Part shown: in pieces, positions 9,047 through 18,495 of the stretch
Layout of the letters: every line of letters begins with the position of its first letter
Position numbering within the stretch: position 1 is the stretch's first letter
From: DASUAS01 sp963841415
Lineage (GTDB): Bacteria > Actinomycetota > Acidimicrobiia > IMCC26256 > DASPTH01
Assembly (NCBI GenBank): GCA_963841415.1
Contig: CAWJCN010000001.1
Span: 124,001 to 188,000 of the forward strand
Reading direction: 5' to 3'
Length of the DNA: 64,000 bases
Notes under the pieces: model-generated
Databases searched by the model: none
Seen by the model: the letters and a program-made list of their open reading frames with translations, nothing else
What the model was told of the DNA's origin: nothing
Made by a program: the position numbers and the translations under genes

Positions 9047-9936
9047 CGTGCGAGATCTCTCAGGTGGTGGCCTCGGTGGCCGGCCAGGCGATCGACGATC
9101 TCGGCGGTGACGGTCGGCGCGGGCCGGTCACCGTCGATGCGCCACACCACGTGACGCTGTTGGTACCAGCCCAGCATCGGCCGCGTCTGTGCCTCGTAGT
9201 CCTGGAAGCGACGACGCACCGAATCCGATGAGTCGTCGCCACGGTTGCGGCGATCGAGGCGGGTCAACGCGGTGGACTCCGAGAGCATCAGCTCGACCAC
9301 TTCGAAGTCCCGATCGGCACCGAGCAGCTCATCGAGCACGCCGGCCTGCCCGACGGTGCGCGGCACCCCGTCGAGGATCAGGCCTCGACCGCGGACGTCG
9401 TCACGCGCGAATCGCGCCGACAGGAGCTCCATCACCAGACTGTCGGGGACGAGGCGGCCAGCACCCATGAACACGCGGGCCTGGAACCCGACCAACGACT
9501 CCTGATCGGCGACGTCACGCAACAGCTCACCGGTCGAGATGTGGACGAGATCGAGGCGCTGCGCAAGCACGTGACCCTGAGTGCCCTTGCCGGCACCCGG
9601 AGGACCGACCAGCACGACGCACAGCGTGTCGCGCTGACCGAGTGGGATCAGACCCGTCGCCGAGCGTTCATCTGCGAATCGCGCCTGCGGCTTCTCGGCG
9701 GCTGCCAACGCGATCGAGAGGGCCTCGATCGCCCGGCGATACGTCGGTTCCTCCAGCGCCAACTTCACGATCCGCGCCCGGGCCAAACGCAGCAACGTCG
9801 CATCGTGGTCCGAGCGATCGATCAGCAACGCTGCTGCGTCCGCAACCGTGAGATCGGCGTCGAGCGCGAATCCCAACGCGAATCGAGCGACACGCTCGCT
9901 GCGTCGGGCGGCCAACGCCGTCCGCGGAACACTCAC
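9043..9936 (-). CDS. adenylate kinase-like nucleoside monophosphate kinase with N-terminal extension
   Basis: This is a 297-aa protein. Residues from about 105 to the end form an adenylate-kinase-type domain: the P-loop (VGPPGAGKGTQ), an AMP-binding stretch (HISTGELLRD), LILDGVPRT and a short-lid type RLDRRNRGDDSSDSVRRRF. About 100 residues precede the P-loop (DLTVADAAALLIDRSDHDATLLRLARARI...), an extension absent from housekeeping Adk. The GTG at 9936 was chosen because GAGGAGCG lies just upstream. It is the first gene of an overlapping set with STAS. It is probably an accessory, regulatory Adk paralogue; that role is inference. Confidence 0.78.
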   Translation of the reverse strand: MSVPRTALAARRSERVARFALGFALDADLTVADAAALLIDRSDHDATLLRLARARIVKLALEEPTYRRAIEALSIALAAAEKPQARFADERSATGLIPLGQRDTLCVVLVGPPGAGKGTQGHVLAQRLDLVHISTGELLRDVADQESLVGFQARVFMGAGRLVPDSLVMELLSARFARDDVRGRGLILDGVPRTVGQAGVLDELLGADRDFEVVELMLSESTALTRLDRRNRGDDSSDSVRRRFQDYEAQTRPMLGWYQQRHVVWRIDGDRPAPTVTAEIVDRLAGHRGHHLRDLAR

Positions 9937-10195
9937 GGCTGCGCTCCTCGTCGCGCCGCGATCACACGACGCCGGGATGCTGCACCGAACGGGGAGTCCT
10001 CTTCGATCACGGCCGCCTCCTCGCCTCGACGTCAGGTCGGGGCTCAGCGGCCACAGCGCGCACGATCGGACGGAGCGGAGCGCCCACTTGGCCCCCGGCT
10101 GACTGTCCAACCACGTCGACACTACCCGGAACCGCCGGAGGAAACCACCGTGGGTAACGGGTTTTCCCTCGTGCACGATTGGGCAACGGAACGAT
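9937..10195. other. intergenic region upstream of the adk-like gene
   Basis: This stretch holds the promoter side of the minus-strand signalling genes. I see no convincing gene, RNA or repeat. Weak AT-rich patches occur near 10150-10165, but no confident -35/-10 pair. Confidence 0.4.
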
Positions 10196-10426
10196 GTGGA
10201 GTCGGCGACTGAGGCGACGTTGGTCGTGCTCATCGATGACGTGTTGAGCAAGCACTCTGGCGGCGGGCTGATCCGGAGAAGCGAGCTGGTCGACGCGTTG
10301 CTCGATCTGCGAATCACCGTCAGCGAGCTCGCGGCGTTGGCGTCGCTCGACCCGCCCCGAACGCCGGAGCAGCCTGTCCACGCGAGCAGATGGCACCGCA
10401 GCAGCCACCCGACTCGCAGCAGCTGA
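10196..10426 (+). CDS. small hypothetical protein
   Basis: This is a possible 76-aa protein from a GTG at 10196. The first ~50 residues (LVVLIDDVLSKHSGGGLIRRSELVDALLDLRITVSELA) look protein-like and amphipathic; the tail does not. I do not recognise a family and there is no clear ribosome-binding site. It may be real or chance; it is the only candidate gene in the 9937-10510 gap. Confidence 0.35.
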   Translation: MESATEATLVVLIDDVLSKHSGGGLIRRSELVDALLDLRITVSELAALASLDPPRTPEQPVHASRWHRSSHPTRSS

Positions 10427-10510
10427 GCAGCCACTGACCCCTCCCGGACCGGAGCACCGGACGACCACGGGTCGTGGCGCGATCGCGTCCTCGCGTCCTC
10501 GCGGCCCAGC

Positions 10511-12094
10511 ATGGGCATGGGTCGGGTCGGTCGCGGGTACGCGAATCACATGCCGCTGGATCGCCGGGCACCGGCGCGCGGATCCACACACGGGAGGGGG
10601 CGCTGGCTCGCGCTGACGGTCGTGTGCGTGTCAGTCACCGTCATCGTGCTCGACAACACGATCATGAACGTCGCGCTCCCGTCGATCGAGCGGAGCCTCC
10701 ACGCGTCGACGACTCAACTGCAGTGGACGGTCGACGCGTACACGCTGGTGTTCGCTTCGTTGCTCTTGACCGCAGGCACCATCGGCGACAAGTACGGGCG
10801 CCGAGGCACCCTGATGGCGGGTCTCGCGATCTTCGGCACCGGTTCCGTACTCGCATCGTTCGCCGGAAGTCCCGAGTGGCTGATCGCGTTCCGTGCCCTC
10901 ATGGGTGTCGGCGCGGCGGCGATCTTCCCGACGACGCTGTCAATCATCACCAACATCTTCGAAGGCGAGGAACGCGGTCGGGCGATCGGGATCTGGGCGG
11001 CCCTGGCAGGAGTCGGCATCGCGGCCGGACCGATCGTCGGCGGCGCACTCCTCGACCACTGGTGGTGGGGTTCGGTCCTGTTGGTCAACATACCGATCGT
11101 CGTCGTGTCGATCGTCATGCTGGCGCTCGTCGTTCCCACGTCGCGCGATCCTGACGCGCCACCCGTCGATCTGCCGGGCGCTGCGCTCTCGACGCTCGGC
11201 ATGACGGTGCTGCTCTACGGGATCATCGAAGCACCGCGACGCGGGTGGTCGTCGCCGCTCGTGGTCGGTTGTCTGGCAGCCGGCGTCGGAGTGCTGCTGG
11301 GATTCGTCGTCTGGGAGCGGCACGCGACGCACCCGATGCTCCCGCTCCGGTTCTTCCGGAAGCCTCGGTTCTCGGCCGCGGTGGCGGCCCTGAGCCTGAC
11401 GTTCTTCGCGCTGTTCGGCGCGGTGTTCCTCCTCACCCAGTACCTCCAGTTCGTGCGCGGGCTCTCGCCATTGGACGCGGGGTTGCGGCTCGCGGCGCCG
11501 GCGCTCGGCATCATGATCGGTGCGCCGGTGGCGCCGCGAGCGGCGGAACGCTTCGGTACGAAGATCGTGGTCACAGGCGGGTTGCTGGTTGCCGCCATTT
11601 CCCTGGCAGTCCTGTCGAGAGTCAGCATCCTCGGCCACGACGGCTGGTTCGAAGTCGCCTTCGTGCTGTTCGGCCTGGGCATGGGCTTCACGATGGCTCC
11701 GGCGACGGAGTCCATCATGGGATCGGTGCCGCGCGATCGGGCCGGTGTGGGATCCGCGGTGAACGACGCAACCCGGCAAACCGGCGGCGCGCTCGGCGTT
11801 GCCGTGCTCGGCAGTCTTCTCGCGACCCAGTACAACGCGAAGATCAACGCGCTCCATCTCCCGCCGCGGGTCGCCGACACGGCAAAGGACTCCATCGGTG
11901 CCGCCCTCGCGCTTCGCGCGTCGGCTGCCCGCGCGCGGCGGGTTGCGACTCGTCGTCGCCGCACGCGACGGCTTCGGCAGCGGCATCCAACTTGCTACTG
12001 CCGTCGGTGCCGGCATCGTGCTGCTCGCTGCCGTCGTCGTCGCGTGCTGGCTCCCGTCCCGCGCGCCCGAAACCGCACCCTCGCAGCCGGATGA
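10511..12094 (+). CDS. DHA2-family MFS multidrug transporter, C-terminus frameshifted
   Basis: This is a proton-driven drug exporter of the EmrB/QacA (DHA2, 14-helix) group. Clear features are motif A (GDKYGRRGTLM), the antiporter motif in helix 5 (GVGIAAGPIVGG) and the DHA2 stretch APATESIMGSVP...GVGSAVNDATRQTGGALG. The open frame ends with an Arg-rich non-membrane tail. From about 11912 the real last helix (LATAVGAGIVLLAAVVVACWLP) lies in the +1 frame and runs to a stop at 12221, so one extra base near 11909-11915 has shifted the frame. It is a close paralogue of the MFS gene at 60909. The start at 10511 or 10550 is undecided. Confidence 0.82.
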   Translation: MGMGRVGRGYANHMPLDRRAPARGSTHGRGRWLALTVVCVSVTVIVLDNTIMNVALPSIERSLHASTTQLQWTVDAYTLVFASLLLTAGTIGDKYGRRGTLMAGLAIFGTGSVLASFAGSPEWLIAFRALMGVGAAAIFPTTLSIITNIFEGEERGRAIGIWAALAGVGIAAGPIVGGALLDHWWWGSVLLVNIPIVVVSIVMLALVVPTSRDPDAPPVDLPGAALSTLGMTVLLYGIIEAPRRGWSSPLVVGCLAAGVGVLLGFVVWERHATHPMLPLRFFRKPRFSAAVAALSLTFFALFGAVFLLTQYLQFVRGLSPLDAGLRLAAPALGIMIGAPVAPRAAERFGTKIVVTGGLLVAAISLAVLSRVSILGHDGWFEVAFVLFGLGMGFTMAPATESIMGSVPRDRAGVGSAVNDATRQTGGALGVAVLGSLLATQYNAKINALHLPPRVADTAKDSIGAALALRASAARARRVATRRRRTRRLRQRHPTCYCRRCRHRAARCRRRRVLAPVPRARNRTLAAG

Positions 12095-12389
12095 CGCCCG
12101 CAGAGAACGCGTGACCTCGCTCGACGGCCGGACGCCGCGACGTGGGCGCCGGCCGGCGCGGCCACGAACCAAGCCGGTGCGCCAACGGCCAGGCGATGTC
12201 GGGGACCGAAGCCGCCGATGAGCGTCGCGGTGTCCGGGGTAGGCGCACGGTCGTCTTCAGGACCGCCGGTCGGGCTCGAGATCCTCGACGGGGGGTTCGT
12301 CGCTCGTTGCTCCGGACATCATCTGAGAACCGGCCGGGTGTGCCGCGGTGCGCGGAGCAGACGGATGTCTGCGAGTCGAGGGAGGCACG

Positions 12390-12920
12390 ATGGACGACTT
12401 CATCGCTGACGTTGACACCTTGCGGCGCAATGCTCGGGCGCACATCGAGCAAGGGCCGATCACCGCGGCGTACGGCGCGGACCGCACGCGCGTGGTGGCA
12501 GTGCTGAACGAGGTGCTGGCGACCGAGTTGGTGTGCGTGCTCCGCTACAAGCGCCACTACTACATGGCCCAGGGACTCGATTCGGGTCCCGTGGCGCAGG
12601 AGTTCCTCCAGCACGCGAACGAGGAGCAGGGTCACGCCGACATGGCCGCGGCGCGCATCATGCAGCTCCGCGGCGAGCCGGACTTCAACCCCGCGACGCT
12701 GACCGCGCGGAGCCACGCCGAGTACGTGCCCGGTTCCGGCCTCCTCGACATGGTTGAGGAAGACCTCGTCGCGGAGCGGATCGCGATCGCGTCCTACCAG
12801 GACATCATTCGATGGCTGGGAGACGGCGACACCACGACACGTCGGCTGCTCGAAGAGATCCTCGCAGTGGAGGAGGAGCACGCCGACGACCTGGTGACCC
12901 TGCTCCAGAAGATGGGGTAG
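12390..12920 (+). CDS. bfr: bacterioferritin-like (ferritin superfamily) protein
   Basis: This is a 176-aa ferritin-like four-helix bundle protein, likely an iron-storage or DNA-protecting ferroxidase in the cytoplasm. Di-iron ligand motifs are visible: E in LNEVLATELV, EEQGHAD in helix 2, E in ERIAIASYQD and EEEHADD in helix 4. The length is slightly above the ~158-aa standard for Bfr because of an N-terminal segment. The ATG at 12390 follows GAGGGAGG. The haem-ligand Met is not certain, so a non-haem variant remains possible. Confidence 0.82.
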   Translation: MDDFIADVDTLRRNARAHIEQGPITAAYGADRTRVVAVLNEVLATELVCVLRYKRHYYMAQGLDSGPVAQEFLQHANEEQGHADMAAARIMQLRGEPDFNPATLTARSHAEYVPGSGLLDMVEEDLVAERIAIASYQDIIRWLGDGDTTTRRLLEEILAVEEEHADDLVTLLQKMG

Positions 12921-12968
12921 GTCATCGACGAGACGGCCAGGCGCGGCCGCGGCAACCGGAGAGCTCCC

Positions 12969-13652
12969 ATGACGGAACGCGGCGTCGAGATCCGAGCGGG
13001 CCGCAACGACGTGGTGCACGGCGAGCTGACGGTGCCCGCCGACGCACGAGGGCTCGTCGTGTTCGCGCACGGAAGCGGGAGCAGCCGCCACAGTCCTCGA
13101 AACCGACGAGTCGCTGACGCCCTGGGCGGTCGAGGACGACTGGCGACACTTCTCTTCGACTTGTTGACCGAAAGCGAAGAGGCCGTCGATCAACGAACTG
13201 CGGAGCTCCGTTTCAACATCGATCTCCTCGCACGGCGGCTCGGTCTGGTGGTGGACTCCGTTGCCGACGACCCGATGACGGCGCAGCTGCCGATCGGGTT
13301 GTTCGGAGCGAGCACCGGCGCGGCGGCCGCACTCGTCGCCGCCGCGCGCCAGCCGCAGCGAATCGCCGCGCTCGTGTCACGGGGTGGTCGACCGGACCTC
13401 GCGGGTCCCGCACTTGCAGCAGTGCAGGCGCCCACGCTGCTGATCGTCGGGGGACGCGATCGAGCCGTGCTCGACCTCAACCAGCGCGCGGCGCGACAGC
13501 TTCGGTGTCTCCATGAGGTTGTCGTCGTGCCCGACGCGACGCATCTGTTCGAAGAGCCCGGCGCGCTCGACGAGGTCGCGCGCCTCGCGGGCGACTGGTT
13601 CGCCACCCATCTCGCGGCTGATGCGGCGGCACACCGAGAACCACGGCGATGA
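12969..13652 (+). CDS. alpha/beta hydrolase (dienelactone hydrolase-like)
   Basis: This is a 227-aa cytosolic alpha/beta-hydrolase. It has the oxyanion strand VVFAHGSGSSRHSPRNR, the nucleophile elbow G-A-S-T-G near residue 115, a late Asp in GGRDRAVL and the catalytic His in DATHLFEEPG. Proteins of this type are often annotated as dienelactone hydrolase or as hydrolases fused to phosphoribosyltransferases. It lies 48 bp after the ferritin gene. The substrate is not predictable. It is the last gene before the island boundary. Confidence 0.8.
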   Translation: MTERGVEIRAGRNDVVHGELTVPADARGLVVFAHGSGSSRHSPRNRRVADALGGRGRLATLLFDLLTESEEAVDQRTAELRFNIDLLARRLGLVVDSVADDPMTAQLPIGLFGASTGAAAALVAAARQPQRIAALVSRGGRPDLAGPALAAVQAPTLLIVGGRDRAVLDLNQRAARQLRCLHEVVVVPDATHLFEEPGALDEVARLAGDWFATHLAADAAAHREPRR

Positions 13653-13738
13653 CGGGACGGGTTCCGTCGGGGTGGCGCGCGGCGAGATCCGGTCGTTCGC
13701 TCGGCCGTTGCGGACGAGCGCGGATCTGGACCCGCTCG

Positions 13739-13775
13739 GAACTCCCATGTCCTTGCGGACACCAGGACCGAAACC
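13739..13775 (-). repeat. direct repeat of the tRNA-Leu inner part (putative island attachment site)
   Basis: These 37 bases match 49374-49410, inside tRNA-Leu(TAG), in the same orientation at 34 of 37 positions. They cover the T-loop side, T-stem, variable arm and anticodon-stem/loop. Beyond the T-loop the match fades, although a CGCTCG like the acceptor strand recurs about 25 bp further out. The tRNA's 5' half is absent, so this is not a tRNA gene. Just past the repeat, at about 13786, recognisable rhamnosidase coding sequence begins. This fits the far attachment site of an element that uses tRNA-Leu. Confidence 0.65.
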
Positions 13776-14520
13776 GCAGAAGCACGATCTCATAGCCCGA
13801 GTGCTCGACCGCGCCGAGGATGCCACCCGCTACGACAAGCTCTCAGCGAACGCGGCCGACGCGTGGCAGCAGGAGTTCCTCGCCGATGACGGCACCATCC
13901 GGACGACGCGTCAGGCCGACGCGGTACGGGCGCTGGCCTTCGATCTCGTCCCCGACGAGGTGCGCACGACAGTGGCGAACCAGCTTGTCGCGATGGTGCG
14001 CGCGGCCGGCACCCACCTCAATACCGGCTTCCTCGCCACGCCGTATCTCCTCCCAGTGCTCGCCGACAACGGGCACCTGAACCTCGCGTACGAGCTCCTC
14101 TTCCAGGACACGCCTCCGTCGTGGTTGGCGATGATTGATCGCGGCGCCACCACGATCTGGGAGCACTGGGAAGGCATCGACTCGGATGGCGTCGCGCACG
14201 CCTCGCTCAACCACTACAGCAAGGGCGCGGTCATCTCGTTCCTGCACCGCTACGTGGCGGGCATCCAACCGCTCGATGAGGGGGCCGGATACCGCCGTTT
14301 CCGAGTCGCGCCGCGTCCCGGGGGCGGCCTGACGTGGGCGAGTGCGGCGCTCGAGTCACCGTATGGGCGCATTGAGTCGTCATGGGAGAGGGATGCAACG
14401 GGGACGACGTTCAGGGTGAAGGTTCCGCCGAACACCGAAGCCGAGATCGTGCTTCCCGACGGGCAGGCCATGGCGGTGAGTCCGGGTTGCGCGACGTTCC
14501 ACCTCGGCTGCGAGCGCTGA
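13747..14520 (+). pseudogene. alpha-L-rhamnosidase (GH78), C-terminal fragment
   Basis: The translated part from about 13786 matches the C-terminal third of a GH78 alpha-L-rhamnosidase: VRALAFDLVPDEVR, AAGTHLNTGFLATPYLLPVL, GATTIWEHWEGI, LNHYSKGAVISFLHRYVAGIQP, then the C-terminal beta-sandwich (GYRRFRVAPRPGGGLTWA). Full-length enzymes are ~850-1000 aa; only about 245 residues remain and the N-terminal catalytic-barrel half is absent. The break coincides with the tRNA-derived repeat. An ATG inside the repeat (13747) would give a 257-aa product, but it should be inactive. Confidence 0.8.
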
Positions 14521-14524
14521 CGAC

Positions 14525-15506
14525 GTGGCCACCGACCGCATCCGCTGGGGCATCGCCGCCACCGGCGGCATCGCCCACCAGTTCGCCAACGGGCTCGCGC
14601 AGACCGACGATGCTGAAACCGTGGCAGTCGCGTCCCGCACGCAGGAGCGGGCCGACGAGTTCGGGACCGAGTTCGGCGTCCCGCACCGCCACGGATCGTA
14701 CGAGGCGCTGGCGGCCGATCCCGACGTCGACGTCGTCTACGTCGCGTCACCACATTCGCGGCACGAGGCTGACACGCTCCTGTTCCTCGAGGCCGGAAAG
14801 CACGTGCTGTGCGAAAAGCCGTTCGCGCTCAACGCGGTGCAGGCGCAGCGGATGGTCGACACCGCGCGGGCGGGAGCGCTTCGTGATGGAAGCCATCTGG
14901 TCGCGTTTCCTCCCCGCGTACCAACGGCTCAGCGAGTTGCTCACCGCCCGGGTTATAGGAGACGTGCAGCACGTCGACGCTGACTTCGCCATCCGCTTCC
15001 CGTACGAACCCACGCACCGACTCTTCGACCTCGCGCTGGGCGGCGGTGCGCTCCTCGACCTCGGGATCTATCCCCTGCAGCTGGCGTCGTTGGTGCTGGG
15101 GGCACCTACAGACGTGCAGGCAGTCGGTCATATCGGCGAGACGGGAACCGACGAGCACGTCGCGGCCGCGCTCGCGCACGAGGGCGGTGCGTTGGCGACG
15201 ATCCGCACCGCTACGCGGGTCACGTTGACGTGCACGGCGCGGATCACGGGCACCGATGGTTCGATCGAGCTCCCGGCGTTCATGCACTGTCCGGGTTCAC
15301 TCACCGTCACCACCATTGCGGGAGCCGAGGTCCACGACACCCCGATCGTGGGGGAGGGCCTGCGCTACCAGGTGGCCGAGGTGCACCGGTGCCTCCGAGC
15401 TGGCTTGCTCGAGAGCCCGGTGATCCCGCACCGCGAGACCGTCAGCCTCGCCACCACGATGGACACCATCCGTGAGCAGGTGGGAGTCAGATATCCGAAT
15501 GAGTGA
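14525..15506 (+). pseudogene. Gfo/Idh/MocA-family oxidoreductase, frameshifted
   Basis: This is an NAD(P)-dependent sugar or cyclitol dehydrogenase of the Gfo/Idh/MocA family. The N-terminal Rossmann half (GIAATGGIAHQFANGL, VYVASPHSRH, VLCEKPFALN) reads in one frame to about 14865. The C-terminal half (RFVMEAIWSRFLPAYQRL to the stop at 15506) reads in the next frame. Removing one G near 14866-14874 would restore a ~327-aa protein joined as TARAERFVMEA. The gene sits 4 bp after the rhamnosidase fragment and 61 bp before the acyl-CoA ligase start. Either a real pseudogene or an insertion error. Confidence 0.8.
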
Positions 15507-15567
15507 TCCACGGGGGCACCGTGCCGAGCCGCATCGCCTTCCCTCGGTCCCGACGAAACAGGAACCC

Positions 15568-17265
15568 ATGACACGTTCTGTCCAGGAGATCGACGAATTC
15601 CTCTGCACACCTGGGGGTCGCTTCGAGATCGAGGTCGTCGAGATCGACGGACGACCGACGCGCGTGTGGAAGCGCGAGCCACGCACGCTCGGTGACCTCC
15701 TCGATGCCGGAGCGGCGAACGGCGACGATCGGGACTTCCTCGTGCTCGACGACGAACGCGTGTCGCACCGAGAGCACCGAGAGCGTGCACTGCGTCTTGC
15801 GAACGCGCTCGTCGACGACTTCGGTGTGCGCAAGGGCGATCGGGTCGCGATCGCGATGCGGAACGTCCCTGAGTGGTCGATCGCCTTCTTCGCCGCGGTG
15901 TACGCCGGCGCGGTGGCGGTCGCGTTGAACGCATTCTGGAACGGAGCCGAGCTCGCGTTCGGCATCGAGGACGCCGCGCCCAGAGTGCTGCTCGCTGACG
16001 GTGAGCGGTTGGAGCGTCTGCTCGATCATGGTGACGCGCTCGACGGCATCGCGCTCGTCGGTACGCGCCTCGACGACCGCAAGACCGAGGTGCCGTTGCC
16101 CGAGCGCATCGTGGCCTTCGAGTCGCTCCTCGATCGACCGGCCCAGAGGCCCGCCGTCGACCTGCACCCCGACGACCTCGCGACGATCCTCTACACGTCG
16201 GGGACCACGAGCCATCCGAAGGGTGTGCTCGGTACCCACCGCAACATCTGCTCGAGCGTGCTGAGCATGGAGTTCGTCACGGCACGCGGGATGATGCGGG
16301 CGGGTCTGGAGCCTCCTCTCCCGGCGATGCCGCCGTCGGTGACGCTCACGCCTGTCCCGCTGTTCCATGGCACCGGCTTGCACTCCAACTTGGTGGCGCA
16401 GGGGTGGTTGGGCGGCACCTTGGTGTTGATGCGCCGCTGGGACGCCGAGACCGCGCTCGACCTGGTCGAGCGCGAACGCATCACCGGGCTGTCGGGCGTC
16501 CCGACGATGGCCTGGGAGCTGGTGAACTCGCCGAGCGCGCCGGTGCGCGACCTCAGTTCGCTACGCAGCCTCGGGGGCGGTGGCGCGGCGGCGCCGCCCG
16601 AGTTGATCAAGCGCATCAAGGCGCTGTTGCCACAGTGCGGAGTGGGAACGGGGTACGGGATGACCGAGAGCTCGTCGCTCTCGGCATCGATCGGCGGCGC
16701 CGACTACCAGGCGCGCCCCACGAGCGTCGGCGTACCGATCCCCGTGCTCGACGTGCGCATCGTCGACGACTCCGGCCAGGACGTGTCGCCCGGTGACATC
16801 GGCGAGATCTGGATGGCCGGCGTCTCGGTCGTCGTCGGCTACTGGAAGCGACCCGACGCCACGAAGGAGACCTTCGGCGATGGGTGGCTGAAGTCGGGCG
16901 ACCTCGGCCGCATCGACGAGGACGGCTTCCTCTTCATCGTCGACCGAGCCAAGGACATGGTGATCCGCGGCGGTGAGAACATCTCCAGCATCGAGGTCGA
17001 ATCGGCCCTCTACGAGCATCCCGACGTCCTGGAAGCCGCAGTGTTCGCGGTGCCGCACGACGTGCTGGGCGAGGAAGCGGGAGCGGTCGTGCGGCTCCGG
17101 CCCGACACCGACGTCTCGGCCGACGACCTCCGTGCGCACGCGGCCACGGTGCTCGCGCCGTTCAAGGTTCCCGCGCACATCTGGCTGCGCGACGAGCTAT
17201 TCCCGCGTGGCGCCACCGGCAAGCTGCTGAAGCGTGAGTTGCGCGCCTTGTACGTGTCGCGCTGA
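15568..17265 (+). CDS. AMP-dependent acyl-CoA synthetase/ligase
   Basis: This is an ANL-superfamily enzyme, about 565 aa, that activates a carboxylic acid with ATP and CoA. Motifs in order are the P-loop-like YTSGTTSHPKG, the YGMTESSS motif, the SGDLGRIDEDGFLFIVDRAKDM hinge region with GGENI, and a C-terminal GATGKLLKRE with the catalytic Lys. The ATG at 15568 follows AGGAACCC and suits the family; an in-frame ATG at 15499 would add 23 residues. It lies downstream of the broken oxidoreductase in the same direction. The substrate is unknown; the set resembles medium- or long-chain ligases of actinobacteria. Confidence 0.87.
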   Translation: MTRSVQEIDEFLCTPGGRFEIEVVEIDGRPTRVWKREPRTLGDLLDAGAANGDDRDFLVLDDERVSHREHRERALRLANALVDDFGVRKGDRVAIAMRNVPEWSIAFFAAVYAGAVAVALNAFWNGAELAFGIEDAAPRVLLADGERLERLLDHGDALDGIALVGTRLDDRKTEVPLPERIVAFESLLDRPAQRPAVDLHPDDLATILYTSGTTSHPKGVLGTHRNICSSVLSMEFVTARGMMRAGLEPPLPAMPPSVTLTPVPLFHGTGLHSNLVAQGWLGGTLVLMRRWDAETALDLVERERITGLSGVPTMAWELVNSPSAPVRDLSSLRSLGGGGAAAPPELIKRIKALLPQCGVGTGYGMTESSSLSASIGGADYQARPTSVGVPIPVLDVRIVDDSGQDVSPGDIGEIWMAGVSVVVGYWKRPDATKETFGDGWLKSGDLGRIDEDGFLFIVDRAKDMVIRGGENISSIEVESALYEHPDVLEAAVFAVPHDVLGEEAGAVVRLRPDTDVSADDLRAHAATVLAPFKVPAHIWLRDELFPRGATGKLLKRELRALYVSR

Positions 17266-17296
17266 ACGACTTGACGCGGATCGGCCGAAGAACCGT

Positions 17297-18454
17297 TCAG
17301 GTGAACGAAGAGTCGGCGTCCAAGCCGAGTTCGGGGAACGCGCCCGTCACCATGGGCTGCCAGTTGCCGATCCCGATGGCGCCGCCGGTCGGGTCGGTGA
17401 TGCGCACGACGGTGTCCCGGATCTGGTGCACGCGCCGTGCCGTGGCGGGCTCGGAGCAGTCGGCGATGCGCTCGCCTGAAGTGTGGAGGTCACCGCGCCA
17501 TTCGCCGTGGTGGTGCCCGTCGAACCCGAAGTAGAGGCCGGTGCCGAGGTGGAATCCGGTGTCGGACACCACCTCGACGTCGAGTCGTCTGGTCGTTCCG
17601 TCGGCCATCGTCAGCGTCAGGGCCCCACCGCGGAGTCGACGGTTGGTGGGGTCGTAGGCGAGCTCCGGATGGACGGCGTGCACGCGTTCGAACCGCCCGT
17701 CGTCGTGCTCGATCCCGCCCATCACCTCCTTGTGCTCGTATCCCGGACCGGCGGCGAACCCGAAGTTGAGGAAGATGCCGTAGCGGGAGCCGTCGGCACG
17801 TTCCATGAGCATCGGTGACCACATGAAGTGATACGTGGCCTGTTCACTCGCGGCCCGTGGTTCGACGTCGGTGGGCTCCTCTCCCACGCCGTAGCGCACG
17901 CCCCACGAGTGGTCGCGAGTGGAGACCCAGGTGTCGGGATCCATGTCGTGCCGCTCGCCGTTGATCTCGACCCACCCGGAACACACGCCGATCTGATGGA
18001 ACCGCACGAGGTCGGCGGACACCCGGTAGCCCGTGCGGAGGTGCGTGCGGTCCTCGGTCCGCGCCGGCAACACGCCCTCGAAGCGCCAGTCGAACGCGAT
18101 CGGCTGCACGTCGTTGGATTCGAGGATGAAGCGGATCGTCTGGAGCGGAGCCGTGATCTCGTAGCGGATGGGCCCGATCACGGTGAGCTCCGGCTCCGGC
18201 GCCAACTTGCGGCTGGCGCGGACGGTGATCTGCTCCACGCCCCGGGAGATCCCTGCGTAGGCATCGATGACGTTGCGGTTGGCGTACTTCCCGAGACCGA
18301 AGCCGAGCTGCAGGCTGCCGTCCTTCGCGGCCGCCATCGCGCACACCTTCTCCGTCCATGACGGGTCGCTCGTTGCGACGTTGGCGAAGGTCTCGGTGAC
18401 CTGGTGACAGAACTGCTCGTCGGCGGCGATGAGTTGACCGATCTGGTGCTCCAC
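17297..18454 (-). CDS. conserved hypothetical protein, lipocalin-like (CrtC/DUF7064-DUF7065 type)
   Basis: This is a 385-aa protein without signal peptide or membrane helix. Repeated Trp/Gly/beta-rich stretches (RTGYRVSADLVRFHQIGVCSGWVEINGE, STRDHSWGVRYGVG, TGLYFGFDGHHHGEWRGDL) resemble the large two-domain beta-barrel proteins related to hydroxyneurosporene hydratase (CrtC-like, DUF7064/7065). These often sit near acyl-CoA and phosphotransferase genes in actinobacteria. I assign the family from general resemblance only. It is convergent with the acyl-CoA ligase and 41 bp downstream of the phosphotransferase gene. Confidence 0.65.
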   Translation of the reverse strand: MEHQIGQLIAADEQFCHQVTETFANVATSDPSWTEKVCAMAAAKDGSLQLGFGLGKYANRNVIDAYAGISRGVEQITVRASRKLAPEPELTVIGPIRYEITAPLQTIRFILESNDVQPIAFDWRFEGVLPARTEDRTHLRTGYRVSADLVRFHQIGVCSGWVEINGERHDMDPDTWVSTRDHSWGVRYGVGEEPTDVEPRAASEQATYHFMWSPMLMERADGSRYGIFLNFGFAAGPGYEHKEVMGGIEHDDGRFERVHAVHPELAYDPTNRRLRGGALTLTMADGTTRRLDVEVVSDTGFHLGTGLYFGFDGHHHGEWRGDLHTSGERIADCSEPATARRVHQIRDTVVRITDPTGGAIGIGNWQPMVTGAFPELGLDADSSFT

Positions 18455-18495
18455 GGATCCTCCCGGCTTTGGTTGTCGGCTGCCGTACGCAGCGG

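Noticed and set aside
13739..13775. A second functional tRNA-Leu
   Set aside because: The anticodon stem partner and the 5' half are missing; only the inner repeat remains.
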